NCBI RefSeq assembly: GCF_000285275.1
Contig: NZ_CADO01000004.1
Coordinates: 1-64,000, forward strand
DNA length: 64,000 bases
DNA from: Acetobacter pasteurianus subsp. pasteurianus LMG 1262 = NBRC 106471
GTDB lineage: Bacteria; Pseudomonadota; Alphaproteobacteria; Acetobacterales; Acetobacteraceae
Direction: 5' to 3'
Part shown: positions 45,252 through 54,732 of the stretch, in pieces
How positions within the stretch are numbered: position 1 is the stretch's first letter
Layout: each line of letters begins with the position of its first letter
Position numbers and translations under genes: made by a program
The notes under the pieces: model-generated
What the model saw: only the letters and a program-made list of their open reading frames with translations
Told to the model about the DNA's origin: nothing
The model's database searches: none

Positions 45252-47132
45252 ATGATAGAAACCGGCTCCATATCCACGCCCTCTCAGTTTTCACATAGCA
45301 GGCTGGAACGGGATCGGTTTGCTGGAAAGCCGCCTCAGGAAGTCCTGCAGGCGGTTTTTGGCTTTCCCGGTTTCCGCAGTCTTCAGGCGCAAGCTGTTGA
45401 ATGCGTTATGGAAGGCAGAGATACACTGGTGCTTATGCCAACCGGCGGCGGCAAAAGTGTATGCTACCAAATACCCGCCCTGTGCCGCGAAGGCATGGGG
45501 CTGGTTATTTCCCCCCTTATTGCCCTTATGGATGATCAGGTTGCGGGCCTGCGCCAACTTGGCATCAATGCCGCGGCCCTCCATTCTGAACTAGAAGGGG
45601 ATGAAGCGGCCAAAATCCGCTCAGATCTAGCAAATGGGCGCATAGATCTGCTGTATATCTCTCCCGAACGCCTGCTTTCATCCGGCACGCTGGATCGGCT
45701 GGTGCGCATACCGCTTTCGGTTATTGCTATTGATGAAGCCCATTGTATTTCGGCATGGGGGCATGAGTTCCGGCCAGAATACCGCGCGCTTACGGCATTG
45801 CCACGCCATTTTCCGCATGTGCCACGCATTGCCCTTACTGCCACAGCAGATGAACGCACGCGGGAAGATATTCTGGCGGCACTGGATATGCCGCATGCCG
45901 AAGTGCTGGTTTCCAGCTTTCATCGGCCTAATCTCAACATTTCTGTACAGCCCAAAGCGTCTGAAACGCGCCAGCTTATTACAGCGCTGGAGCGGCATAA
46001 GGATGCCGCCAGTATTGTATATTGCGGCAGCCGTGCCCGTACGGAGCGCATGGCCGCTTCTCTGCGTGAACGTGGGTGGCCTGCTTTGGCTTACCATGCA
46101 GGGCTTTCCCCTATAGAAAAACGTGCTGCATTGCTGCGTTTTCGTTCTGGTGAGCCCCTTGTTATTGTGGCCACAATTGCCTTTGGCATGGGCATAGACA
46201 GGCCAGACGTACGCGCCGTTGTGCATTTGGATATGCCAGCCTCGCCCGAAGCCTATTACCAGCAAATTGGCCGGGCCGGGCGCGATGGCCTGCCGTCTGA
46301 CACACTCCTGCTTTACGGCGGGGAGGACATGGCCCGCGCCCGCTACTGGCTAGATCAATCTGCCGCACCAGAAAGCGAAAAGCGGATTATGCGCAGCCGG
46401 TTGGAAGCCATGATAGCGCTGACCGAAACCACTGGCTGCCGCACCCGCGCCTTACTGCATTGTTTTGGTGAGGAACTGGCCGAACCCTGTGGCCATTGTG
46501 ATAACTGCCTGCACCCTGTGCTGACATTCAATGGCACCGAAGCAGCCCGTAAGCTGCTTTCTGCCGTGTATCGCACAGGGCAATGTTTTGGCGCACTGCA
46601 TGTTATCGGTGTACTGCGCGGAAAAACCACAGAAGCCATTACCCGTAATGGCCATGACAAACTGACCGTATGGGGCATTGGCAAGGATAAAAGCGAGCAA
46701 TTCTGGCGCGGCGTGGTGCGCCAGCTTATAGCCCGTGGCGCCTTGCGCACAGAAGGCCAGTACGGTGGCCTGATTTTAAACCAGAATGTAGCCCGGCCCA
46801 TTTTACGTGGTGAGGAAGAAGTTCACTTACGGGCAGACCCTGTAGTGGAAACAAACAGCCGGTTATCAGACCGCAGCAGCCAAAGCGCAGGCATTGCCCT
46901 TACAGAAGACAGCAAAGCCCTGTTTGATGCGCTGCGCCAATGGCGCCGGGAAGAAGCGCAGGAGCAGGAGATTCCGCCTTACGTTATCTTCCATGATTCC
47001 GTGCTGCGCGATATCGCCATGGAAAAACCCTCAGACCTGGATGAACTGGGCGATATCAAAGGGGTAGGGCGCTCCAAGCTGGAACGGTACGGAGAAGCCG
47101 TGCTGGAGGTTCTTGAAACAGCGCAGGCATGA
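45252..47132 (+). CDS. recQ: ATP-dependent DNA helicase RecQ
   Basis: A 626-residue superfamily 2 helicase that unwinds DNA 3' to 5' in repair and recombination. Walker A MPTGGGKSVCYQIPAL, the DEAH box AIDEAHCISAWGHEFR, the helicase C motif QQIGRAGRDG, the zinc-binding Cys cluster CFGEELAEPCGHCDNC and a C-terminal HRDC domain (DELGDIKGVGRSKLERYG) are present in order. ATG 45252 is preferred; upstream in-frame codons lie inside the lipoprotein gene. Its stop overlaps glpR in ATGA. Confidence 0.93.
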   Translation: MIETGSISTPSQFSHSRLERDRFAGKPPQEVLQAVFGFPGFRSLQAQAVECVMEGRDTLVLMPTGGGKSVCYQIPALCREGMGLVISPLIALMDDQVAGLRQLGINAAALHSELEGDEAAKIRSDLANGRIDLLYISPERLLSSGTLDRLVRIPLSVIAIDEAHCISAWGHEFRPEYRALTALPRHFPHVPRIALTATADERTREDILAALDMPHAEVLVSSFHRPNLNISVQPKASETRQLITALERHKDAASIVYCGSRARTERMAASLRERGWPALAYHAGLSPIEKRAALLRFRSGEPLVIVATIAFGMGIDRPDVRAVVHLDMPASPEAYYQQIGRAGRDGLPSDTLLLYGGEDMARARYWLDQSAAPESEKRIMRSRLEAMIALTETTGCRTRALLHCFGEELAEPCGHCDNCLHPVLTFNGTEAARKLLSAVYRTGQCFGALHVIGVLRGKTTEAITRNGHDKLTVWGIGKDKSEQFWRGVVRQLIARGALRTEGQYGGLILNQNVARPILRGEEEVHLRADPVVETNSRLSDRSSQSAGIALTEDSKALFDALRQWRREEAQEQEIPPYVIFHDSVLRDIAMEKPSDLDELGDIKGVGRSKLERYGEAVLEVLETAQA

Positions 47133-47899
47133 CACAGGCAGTGCAACAACGTCGGTTTCGTATTCTCAAGCTGGTGCAGCAACATGGCTACGCCACCAGT
47201 GAAGATCTGGCGCGTGAGCTCAATGTTACGGTGCAAACCGTGCGGCGAGACGTCAACACCATGGCTGCACAGGGGCTTCTTGCCCGCCATCATGGTGGAG
47301 CCAGCTCTCTTTCACCCTCAGAAAACATTTCCTATTCCGATCGGCAAATTCTGAACCTGCGCGAAAAGGAAGCCATTGGGCGCAATGCCGCACAGGCTAT
47401 TCCCAACGGTGCTTCGCTTTTCATCAACATTGGCACAACGACAGAGGCCTTTGCCCAGTCTCTCCGCACCCACAAGGCGCTGCGGGTTATTACCAACAAT
47501 ATCCATGTGGCCACGCTTTTGGCTCCTGCGCCGGAATGCAGCCTGATTATTACGGGTGGGCATGTGCGCCTGCGTGATGGCGGCATAGTCGGCCCCACAG
47601 CCGCCGCCATGATTGAGCAATACCGGGCAGATTTTGGCGTAATCGGCATTAGCGGCATAGATGAAGACGGCACATTACTGGATTTTGATGCCGATGAAAT
47701 TAACGCGGCACAAGCTATCCTACGTAATGCGCGCACTGTTTTTTTGTTGGCAGACCATACCAAATTCCGCCGCAGACCCATGGCACGGGTAGGGCATATT
47801 ACGCAGGTTAACGCGTTTTATACCGATCAACCACCACCAGCGAACATTCGCGCCCTGCTGAAAGAGCACGATGTAAAGCTGCATATTGCCCAGCCATGA
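47129..47899 (+). CDS. glpR: DeoR-family glycerol-3-phosphate regulator GlpR
   Basis: A 256-residue DeoR-type repressor: N-terminal winged helix (YATSEDLARELNVTVQTVRR) and a C-terminal sugar-phosphate-sensing domain (FINIGTTTEAFAQSL, VGPTAAAMIEQYRADFGVIG). Its position just before glpD-glpF-glpK identifies it as GlpR, whose ligand is glycerol-3-phosphate. The start overlaps the recQ stop, an unusual coupling. Confidence 0.9.
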   Translation: MTQAVQQRRFRILKLVQQHGYATSEDLARELNVTVQTVRRDVNTMAAQGLLARHHGGASSLSPSENISYSDRQILNLREKEAIGRNAAQAIPNGASLFINIGTTTEAFAQSLRTHKALRVITNNIHVATLLAPAPECSLIITGGHVRLRDGGIVGPTAAAMIEQYRADFGVIGISGIDEDGTLLDFDADEINAAQAILRNARTVFLLADHTKFRRRPMARVGHITQVNAFYTDQPPPANIRALLKEHDVKLHIAQP

Positions 47900-47984
47900 T
47901 CGTTCTTTTTCGTAAAGGAAAGCAGGAAAGGCCGTTAAAAACCGCCATCTGGCCATATTGACGCCATTCTTCTTGCGTTTTCTT

Positions 47985-47996
47985 TTCGAATACGAA
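47985..47996. promoter_or_regulatory. probable GlpR operator upstream of glpD
   Basis: Palindromic TTCGAATACGAA (47985-47996) with AT-rich flanks (TTTTCGAATACGAATAAA), 44 bases before the glpD ATG. Its TTCG-N4-CGAA arrangement fits a DeoR-type operator. A TTGACG element at 47958 lies upstream of it. Confidence 0.5.
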
Positions 47997-48039
47997 TAAA
48001 AGACAGAAGTTTGCGTTCTGACCGAAACCGGAAGAAACC

Positions 48040-49560
48040 ATGACCACACCTACTGCATCTCCCGCCCGCATTTATGATCTGCTCATTGTTGGAGGAGGGG
48101 TAAACGGCGCAGGCATCGCACGAGATGCTGTTGGCCGTGGCGCCTCTGTTCTGCTGGTGGAGCAGGATGACCTTGCCAGCTACACATCATCTTCCAGCAC
48201 AAAGCTGATCCACGGCGGGCTGCGTTATCTGGAATATTACGAATTCCGCCTGGTGCGCGAAGCCCTGATGGAACGCGAACGCCTGTTGAAGATGGCCCCG
48301 CATATCATGTGGCCGCTCCGGTTCGTGCTGCCACACTCCAAGCTGGTCCGTCCGGCATGGATGCTCAAGGCTGGTCTGTTCCTTTACGATCACCTTGCTT
48401 CCAACATGACACTGCCGAAGTCTCGCGGCATTGATTTCCGTACGCATTCATCCGGTGCGGCGCTGAAGCCCGAATACACCAAAGGCTTTGTGTATTCCGA
48501 TGGTTGGGTGCAAGACAGCCGCCTTGTGGTGCTGAACGCCATGGATGCCGCCGAACGCGGTGCAGATGTGCGCACACGCACACGCCTGATTGCCGCCAGC
48601 CGCGCCAACGGCGTATGGGAAGCCACGCTGGAAGACCGCGCAACTGGCAAAACCACAACCGTACGCGCCAAGGCGCTGGTAAACGCTGCTGGCCCATGGG
48701 TTGCACGCCTGCTGGCCGATACGCTGAAGATCCCGAACTCCAAATCCGTTCGTTTGGTTAAGGGTAGCCACATTATTGTGCCGCGCGTATATGAAGGCCC
48801 GCAGGCTTACATCTTCCAGAACCCGGATAAGCGTATTGTGTTCGCCATTCCGTATGAACAGAAGTTCACACTGATCGGCACCACCGATATTCCGTGGAAG
48901 CAGGAACCGGGCAAAGTGGAAATTGCGCCCGATGAAGTGAGCTACCTGTGTGAAAGCGTAAACCGCTATCTGAACGTGCAGGTCAAAGAAAGCGATGTGG
49001 TGTGGAGCTACGCTGGCCTGCGTCCGCTGTATGATGATGCCTCTGCCAATGCTTCTGCCGTAACGCGTGATTACGTGCTGGATCTGGATACGCAGGATGG
49101 TGCGCCGCTGCTTTCCATCTTTGGTGGCAAGATCACCACTTACCGTAAGCTTGCCGAACACGCGCTGGAAAAACTGGCACCTGTTCTGCCCGCAGTAGGT
49201 GGCCAGAGCTGGACTGCACAGGAAGTTCTGCCCGGTGGTGATTTGGGTGACGGTGGGTTTGATCAGGCTCTGGCACGCCTGCGCCGCACAGCACCGTGGC
49301 TACCGGAAGGTCTTGCATGGCGCCTGATGCGCAATTATGGCAGCCGGACCTACGAAATTATTGGTGAAGCCAATAGCATGCAGGATATGGGTGAAGTGCT
49401 GGGCGGTGACCTGACATCGCGTGAAGTGGATTATCTGATTTCTCGTGAATGGGCACGCACGGCAGAAGATGTTCTGTGGCGCCGCAGCAAGCTGGGTCTG
49501 CATCTGAATGATGCAGAAAAAGCCAATGTTGAAGCATATGTCGGGAAGAAACTTGCCTGA
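48040..49560 (+). CDS. glpD: glycerol-3-phosphate dehydrogenase (aerobic)
   Basis: A 506-residue FAD enzyme at the inner membrane that oxidises glycerol-3-phosphate to dihydroxyacetone phosphate and passes electrons to quinone. The FAD motif LLIVGGGVNGAGIARDAVGR and the STKLIHGGLRYLEYYEFRLV segment are diagnostic of GlpD. A good ribosome-binding site (GGAAGAA) precedes ATG 48040. Codon use is notably biased, as in highly expressed genes. Confidence 0.95.
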   Translation: MTTPTASPARIYDLLIVGGGVNGAGIARDAVGRGASVLLVEQDDLASYTSSSSTKLIHGGLRYLEYYEFRLVREALMERERLLKMAPHIMWPLRFVLPHSKLVRPAWMLKAGLFLYDHLASNMTLPKSRGIDFRTHSSGAALKPEYTKGFVYSDGWVQDSRLVVLNAMDAAERGADVRTRTRLIAASRANGVWEATLEDRATGKTTTVRAKALVNAAGPWVARLLADTLKIPNSKSVRLVKGSHIIVPRVYEGPQAYIFQNPDKRIVFAIPYEQKFTLIGTTDIPWKQEPGKVEIAPDEVSYLCESVNRYLNVQVKESDVVWSYAGLRPLYDDASANASAVTRDYVLDLDTQDGAPLLSIFGGKITTYRKLAEHALEKLAPVLPAVGGQSWTAQEVLPGGDLGDGGFDQALARLRRTAPWLPEGLAWRLMRNYGSRTYEIIGEANSMQDMGEVLGGDLTSREVDYLISREWARTAEDVLWRRSKLGLHLNDAEKANVEAYVGKKLA

Positions 49561-49617
49561 TATCTGAGAACCATAGATACGTCCTTTCCAACAACAAAAA
49601 TAATAATGAGGAAGGTC

Positions 49618-50436
49618 ATGGAAAAAACAGGAAAAGCCCTGCTTGGGGAAATGATAGCCGAATGTCTGGCTGTTATGATTATTGTGACTATTGGGGATTC
49701 AGTGGCAGCAATGTTCTCGCTGTATGATCCCAGCCCCTACAAGCAGGCTTACTGGGGTGTTGCCATTACATGGGGGCTGGCCGTTACGCTGGCCATCTAT
49801 GTAACTGGCTCTGTATCTGGCACGCATGCCAACCCGGCCGTTACGCTGGCCTTGGCATGCTACCGTGGATTTTCCTGGAAAAAAGTTGTGCCTTACTGGG
49901 TAGCACAAATTGGCGGCGGCTTTTTAGGTGCCTCGCTTGTGTACGCCCTGTATGGCTCTGTTATCCAGCATTACGCGCTCGCCCATCATCTGGACTGGGT
50001 GAATGATAGCGCAGCTTCTGGCGTTTTCTTTACCCATCCCGGTGATTTTGTAACCCCACTTCATGCCATGATGAATGAGGTTATCCTGACCGCCATTTTG
50101 GTGCTGGGTATTTTTGCCATTACCTGTGAATACAATACCGTGGCCCCACAAGCCAATTCTGGCGCGCTGATTATTGGCCTGCTGGTGGCTATTCTGGGCG
50201 CATCTTCCGGCTTTTTGGAAGGCTGGGCCCTTAACCCTGCGCGTGATCTTGGGCCGCGCATTTTCTGTTTTGTTGCAGGATGGGGACGTGCCGCGTTTCC
50301 TTCCCCCGGCAATTATTGGTGGATGCCTATTGCTGGCCCCATGGTGGGCGGTTTAGTGGGTGCCACACTTTACCAGACACTTCTCCGCCCATTTATGCCC
50401 GCACGGGCACGGGTGACCACGACGGCGGCAGACTGA
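49618..50436 (+). CDS. glpF: glycerol facilitator (aquaglyceroporin)
   Basis: A 272-residue aquaporin-family channel with six helices and two NPA loops: THANPAVTLA and WALNPARDLGPR. The Asp following the second NPA (NPARD) marks the glycerol-conducting subgroup. ATG 49618 sits right after GAGGAAGG; an ATG at 49606 lies upstream of that site. Confidence 0.93.
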   Translation: MEKTGKALLGEMIAECLAVMIIVTIGDSVAAMFSLYDPSPYKQAYWGVAITWGLAVTLAIYVTGSVSGTHANPAVTLALACYRGFSWKKVVPYWVAQIGGGFLGASLVYALYGSVIQHYALAHHLDWVNDSAASGVFFTHPGDFVTPLHAMMNEVILTAILVLGIFAITCEYNTVAPQANSGALIIGLLVAILGASSGFLEGWALNPARDLGPRIFCFVAGWGRAAFPSPGNYWWMPIAGPMVGGLVGATLYQTLLRPFMPARARVTTTAAD

Positions 50437-50463
50437 CCGCAACACGCAGAAGGATACTCCTTA

Positions 50464-51963
50464 ATGAGTAAGCAAGACTGTGTCCTGGCTATTGATCAGG
50501 GAACGACATCAACACGCAGCATTGTCTTTGATCGTGATGCGCAGGAACTCGCTGCCGCCAGAGAGGAGTTTGCACAGCATTACCCCAAGGCCGGCTGGGT
50601 AGAACACTGCCCGGAAGATATCTGGAAAGATGTTGTAAGCACCGCGCGCGCAGCGCTGGAAAAATCTGGCGCAGCAGACCGGGTTGCAGGCATTGGCATT
50701 ACCAACCAGCGCGAAACCATTGTGGTGTGGGAACGCGCTACCGGCAAGCCTATCCATCGCGCTATTGTCTGGCAGGATCGGCGCACGGCCAATGTGTGTC
50801 AGAAACTGCGGGATGAAGGCGCAGAAACACTGGTGCGCGAACGCACCGGCCTTTTGATTGACCCATATTTTTCTGCCACCAAGCTTGCATGGCTGCTGGA
50901 TAACGTTCCTCAGGCCCGCGAACGTGCTGAAAAGGGTGAACTTGCTTTTGGCACCATTGATTCCTTCATTCTGTGGCGACTGACAGGCGGCAAGGTGCAC
51001 GCAACGGATGTAACCAACGCATCCCGCACCATGCTGTTTGATATCCACCGCCAACAGTGGGATGAAGACCTTCTGCGTCTTTTCCGCGTACCTGCAGCAC
51101 TTCTGCCAGAAGTGAAGGATAGTAGCTGCATTTATGGTGAAACCGTGCCGGAACTGTTTGGTCGGCCTATCCCTATTGCAGGTATAGCGGGGGACCAGCA
51201 GGCCGCTGTGGTGGGGCAGGCATGTTTTACGCCCGGCATGGCCAAGGCCACCTACGGCACAGGCTGCTTTTTGCTGCTGAATACAGGGGATAAACCCGTA
51301 ACATCACGCAACCGCATGCTCACCACTATTGCCTATCGTATCAATGGCAAAACCACCTATGCGCTGGAAGGCTCCATTTTTGTGGCCGGTGCGGCCATCA
51401 AATGGCTGCGCGATGGGCTGCATCTGATTACCCATGCCTCTCAAACCGATGATATGGCTACGCGCGTACCAGACAGCCACGGTGTTTACATGGTACCTGG
51501 CTTTGTAGGCCTTGGCGCCCCACATTGGGACCCGGATGCACGTGGGCTTATCTGCGGCCTTACGCTGGATTCAAGTGCTGCGCATATTGCCCGCGCTGCT
51601 CTGGAATCCGTGGCATATCAGACGCTCGATCTGGTAACCGCCATGATGCAGGATGGCGGTGGCACCACAGATAGCATTCGCGTAGATGGCGGCATGTCTG
51701 CCAATGACTGGTACTGCCAGTTTCTTGCAGACATGCTGCAGGCCAAGGTGGAACGCCCGCGCAACGTGGAAACCACTGCTCTGGGCGCAGGCTTTCTGGC
51801 AGGCATTGCAACAGGTGTGTGGGATAGTGAGCAGACTGTAGCTTCCGAATGGGCTCGGGGCTCTCTGTTTGAACCGAAAATGGAAAATGAACAGCGCCGC
51901 ACCATGATTGCCGGATGGCATCAGGCTGTTAAGCGCACCCTCAGCACCTATACGGGCGGCTGA
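50464..51963 (+). CDS. glpK: glycerol kinase
   Basis: A 499-residue FGGY-family kinase that phosphorylates glycerol to sn-glycerol-3-phosphate. The ATP-binding [13 protein letters not shown] motif, the [13 protein letters not shown] segment and the C-terminal FGGY signature region ([18 protein letters not shown]) are present. With GlpF and GlpD it makes a complete uptake pathway. A hairpin follows the stop. Confidence 0.95.
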   Translation: MSKQDCVLAIDQGTTSTRSIVFDRDAQELAAAREEFAQHYPKAGWVEHCPEDIWKDVVSTARAALEKSGAADRVAGIGITNQRETIVVWERATGKPIHRAIVWQDRRTANVCQKLRDEGAETLVRERTGLLIDPYFSATKLAWLLDNVPQARERAEKGELAFGTIDSFILWRLTGGKVHATDVTNASRTMLFDIHRQQWDEDLLRLFRVPAALLPEVKDSSCIYGETVPELFGRPIPIAGIAGDQQAAVVGQACFTPGMAKATYGTGCFLLLNTGDKPVTSRNRMLTTIAYRINGKTTYALEGSIFVAGAAIKWLRDGLHLITHASQTDDMATRVPDSHGVYMVPGFVGLGAPHWDPDARGLICGLTLDSSAAHIARAALESVAYQTLDLVTAMMQDGGGTTDSIRVDGGMSANDWYCQFLADMLQAKVERPRNVETTALGAGFLAGIATGVWDSEQTVASEWARGSLFEPKMENEQRRTMIAGWHQAVKRTLSTYTGG

Positions 51964-51972
51964 AACCACAAT

Positions 51973-52001
51973 TTCTGGCAGGAAGCACTTTCCTGCCAGA
52001 A
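51973..52001. terminator. perfect hairpin after glpK
   Basis: Perfect 12-bp inverted repeat TTCTGGCAGGAA (51973-51984) and TTCCTGCCAGAA (51990-52001) with a GCACT loop, between convergent glpK and the PCuAC-like gene. There is only a short T tract, so it may work as a bidirectional terminator or an RNA stability element. Confidence 0.65.
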
Positions 52002-52026
52002 TGGCGCTTTACTAAATCAGACGTGA

Positions 52027-52545
52027 TCAGTCTGGCTTATGGTCACTTTCTGCATCTGTGCCTGCATCCTGCACAGGGATAGAAACAGTTTTTGAAGACC
52101 CACCCATAAATGTGAATGTAAACGGCACGTTCTGATTGGCATGCACGTTATTGGAAAGGCCAAAGCAAAGCAGGTGATACCCACCCGGTGGAAACACCAG
52201 TGTAGAATTGCCGGGTAGGGCAAGGTGGGTAAACAGCACTCGGGTGCCGCCTGTGCTTTCCTGATCGGCATGATGGCCCACCAGCTTCTGGCAAACGGGA
52301 GACGTTACGCCCGTGAGCAGATGCGCTGTTTCACTGGAATTGGACAGGGCAAAATAAACCGTTGCCGGCTCTCCTTCCGATGCCAGATGCAGGGATGTAT
52401 CAAATATGGTAATATCTTTTTGAGCATCCGCCTGCTCGGGCAGAACGGGCAGAGGAGGCTGATTATCGGCCCAAGCCTGCGGTGCGGCGTAGGCTGAGCA
52501 AGAAAGAGCTGCACAGAACAGAACAGCAAAATGGCTGCGTTTCAT
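52027..52545 (-). CDS. PCuAC-like periplasmic copper chaperone homologue
   Basis: A 172-residue exported protein with a signal peptide (ending around AYAAPQAWA) and a PCuAC-like cupredoxin domain (VYFALSNSSETAHLLTGVTS, then PPGGYHLLCFGL). Family members deliver copper to cytochrome oxidase through a His/Met site. In this protein the Met residues expected near those positions are replaced (HLLCFGL, VYFALSN), and only a His pair (VGHHAD) remains near the expected HxM. Copper binding is therefore doubtful or altered. Confidence 0.75.
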   Translation of the reverse strand: MKRSHFAVLFCAALSCSAYAAPQAWADNQPPLPVLPEQADAQKDITIFDTSLHLASEGEPATVYFALSNSSETAHLLTGVTSPVCQKLVGHHADQESTGGTRVLFTHLALPGNSTLVFPPGGYHLLCFGLSNNVHANQNVPFTFTFMGGSSKTVSIPVQDAGTDAESDHKPD

Positions 52546-52683
52546 AGTTTCTCCATCCAGATGGACCGCCACATGGTATGGACGAAACGGCCCAAAAGAA
52601 ATAAGTGGTGCCTTTACATACGCGCTCTTTTAACAACAGAAAACGCCAGCCAGAAATGCGCCTGAGGGAAGGTTGATACCACC

Positions 52684-53160
52684 ATGCGTTGCCCTTTTTG
52701 CGGGAACCCAGATAGTCAGGTCAAGGACAGTCGCCCCAATGAGGAAGGACTGGCCATTCGGCGGCGGCGTGCATGCCTGTCCTGCGGGCAGCGTTTTACC
52801 ACGGTAGAACGCGTGCAACTGCGCGAACTGGTTGTGGTGAAAAATGATGGCCGGCGCGCGCCCTTTGACCGGGAAAAAATTGCACGCTCCATCCGCATTG
52901 CCCTGCGCAAACGCCCTGTTTCCGAAGAACAGATCGAGCAGATTGTAACCGGCATTGTGCGCCAGCTTGAGGGAAATGGGGAAACCGAGGTGACATCCAC
53001 CCGCATAGGTGAATTGGCAATGGATGCCCTTAAGGAAGTGGATGGCGTTGGATATGTGCGGTTTGCAAGCGTGTACCGCGATTTTACAGAAGCCAAGGAT
53101 TTTTCGGAAATCCTGAACCTTATGGAAACAGGTGGCGCCCCAGCCCCCGGAAAAGACTAG
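52684..53160 (+). CDS. nrdR: transcriptional repressor NrdR
   Basis: A 158-residue regulator of ribonucleotide reductase genes. An N-terminal zinc ribbon (CPFCG and CLSCGQRF) is followed by an ATP-cone domain ([18 protein letters not shown]). NrdR binds NrdR boxes when dATP is bound. It heads the nrdR-nusB-thiL order common in alphaproteobacteria. Confidence 0.95.
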   Translation: MRCPFCGNPDSQVKDSRPNEEGLAIRRRRACLSCGQRFTTVERVQLRELVVVKNDGRRAPFDREKIARSIRIALRKRPVSEEQIEQIVTGIVRQLEGNGETEVTSTRIGELAMDALKEVDGVGYVRFASVYRDFTEAKDFSEILNLMETGGAPAPGKD

Positions 53161-53225
53161 ACCTTAGAACAGAAAAACGCCATGAAACCCGGCTTTGCAA
53201 CAGACTGGCCGGGCAGGAGGGATGG

Positions 53226-53750
53226 ATGACAGAACTACAGGATGAACCCCGTTTGAAAGGGGCACAACGGCCCCGCACGGCTGCACGCGTTGCCGCTGTG
53301 CAGGCCCTGTTCCAGATTGACCAGAATGGAGACCGCCCAGAAAACGTTATTGAGCAGTTTCTGGTCCATCGGTTTGGTACAACATTGGATGGCGCAAGCT
53401 ATGAAGATGGCTGCATTCCAGAAGCCGATACACAGCTTTTCAGCCATATCGTGCGGCTGGTCACCTCCATGCGCACGCAGGTTACGCAGGAAGTTGAAAA
53501 AACACTTCCGGAAACATGGCCCATTGCGCGGCTGGACCCCGTATTGCGCGCATTGCTTCTGGCTGCCGCAGCAGAAGCCACAGAAGGCGATGCGCCTGCT
53601 CCCGTGCTGATCAATGAATACATGGACGTAGCCCATGCATTCTTCTCTGGTGACGAACCGCGCCTTGTGAACGGCGTTCTGGATACGCTCTTCAAACGTC
53701 TGGCGGCTGAACGGAACCATGATACAGAACAAACCCAGCAGCCAGACTGA
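53226..53750 (+). CDS. nusB: transcription antitermination factor NusB
   Basis: A 174-residue all-helical protein of the NusB family with the typical N-terminal RTAARVAAVQALFQID and the C-terminal INEYMDVAHAFFSGDEPRLV and VNGVLDTL segments. NusB pairs with NusE (S10) on boxA RNA for rRNA antitermination. The end overlaps the thiL start by 32 bases. The ribosome-binding site is GGCAGGAGGG. Confidence 0.93.
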   Translation: MTELQDEPRLKGAQRPRTAARVAAVQALFQIDQNGDRPENVIEQFLVHRFGTTLDGASYEDGCIPEADTQLFSHIVRLVTSMRTQVTQEVEKTLPETWPIARLDPVLRALLLAAAAEATEGDAPAPVLINEYMDVAHAFFSGDEPRLVNGVLDTLFKRLAAERNHDTEQTQQPD

Positions 53751-54708
53751 TCTGCCGCAGGAATTTGCGTTTATCCGGCAACATTTTTCTGCTCTGGCTG
53801 GCGCCGCTGCCCTTGAATTGAGGGATGATGCCGCTGTTTTCACACCGCCAGAAGGGCGGGAGTTGGTGATTGCAGCGGATGGCATGGTGGAAAATGTTCA
53901 TTTTCTGCCAGATGATCCACCAGAAACCATTGGCCGCAAGCTGCTCCGCTGCAATCTGTCTGATCTGGCAGCCATGGGCAGCCGCCCGGAAGGTTGGCTA
54001 CTAACGTTTGCGCGGCCGCCCCATATTACCGAACAATGGGTGGCGCAGTTCTGCAAGGGGCTGAAAGCGGATCAGGAGCAATTCGGGCTTCAGTTGCTGG
54101 GGGGCGATACAACCTCCACCCGTGGCCCGCTGGTGTTGTCCCTGACCATTCTTGGCTCTGTATTGCCGGGGCAGGCCATCCGCCGACAAGGCGCACAGGC
54201 TGGTGATGGATTATGGGTTACGGGCACCATTGGTGATGGCGCGCTGGGCTTACGCGCTCTTCAGGGTGAAATAGCTGATCCATCCGGATATCTGGCGCAG
54301 CGTTACCGTCTGCCGCACCCCCGCATTGGCTTGCCCTTATACGGCCTTGCCTCTGCTGCCATGGATATTTCAGACGGCTTACTACAGGATGCTGGGCATC
54401 TTGCACGGGAAAATGCGTTGCATGTGACCATCCATGCAGATGCTGTGCCTCTATCAGACGCAGCCCGCCAAACCGGCCCCAAATGGCTGGAAACCTGCCT
54501 AACCGGCGGCGATGATTATGAGATCTTATTTGCCGTTCCCGCTCAGCACGAAGCCGCGCTGCTCAGCAAAGGCACGTTAGATACTGTCTGTGGCCCTGTA
54601 AAAGTCACCCGTATAGGGGGATTTACGCAGGCATCTACAGGCGTAACGGTTCTGGATAGTGCAGGCAAAAACCTGCAATTCCGTTCCCACGGGTGGAGCC
54701 ACCTTTAG
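53719..54708 (+). CDS. thiL: thiamine-phosphate kinase
   Basis: A 329-residue ATP-dependent kinase converting thiamine monophosphate to thiamine diphosphate. The metal-binding LRDDAAVF motif, the SDLAAMGSRP segment and the GGDDYEILFAV motif are typical of ThiL. The start lies inside nusB, implying translational coupling, which is a usual arrangement for these genes. Confidence 0.93.
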   Translation: MIQNKPSSQTDLPQEFAFIRQHFSALAGAAALELRDDAAVFTPPEGRELVIAADGMVENVHFLPDDPPETIGRKLLRCNLSDLAAMGSRPEGWLLTFARPPHITEQWVAQFCKGLKADQEQFGLQLLGGDTTSTRGPLVLSLTILGSVLPGQAIRRQGAQAGDGLWVTGTIGDGALGLRALQGEIADPSGYLAQRYRLPHPRIGLPLYGLASAAMDISDGLLQDAGHLARENALHVTIHADAVPLSDAARQTGPKWLETCLTGGDDYEILFAVPAQHEAALLSKGTLDTVCGPVKVTRIGGFTQASTGVTVLDSAGKNLQFRSHGWSHL

Positions 54709-54732
54709 GCGCTCCACCCGCCAGAGAGCGGT

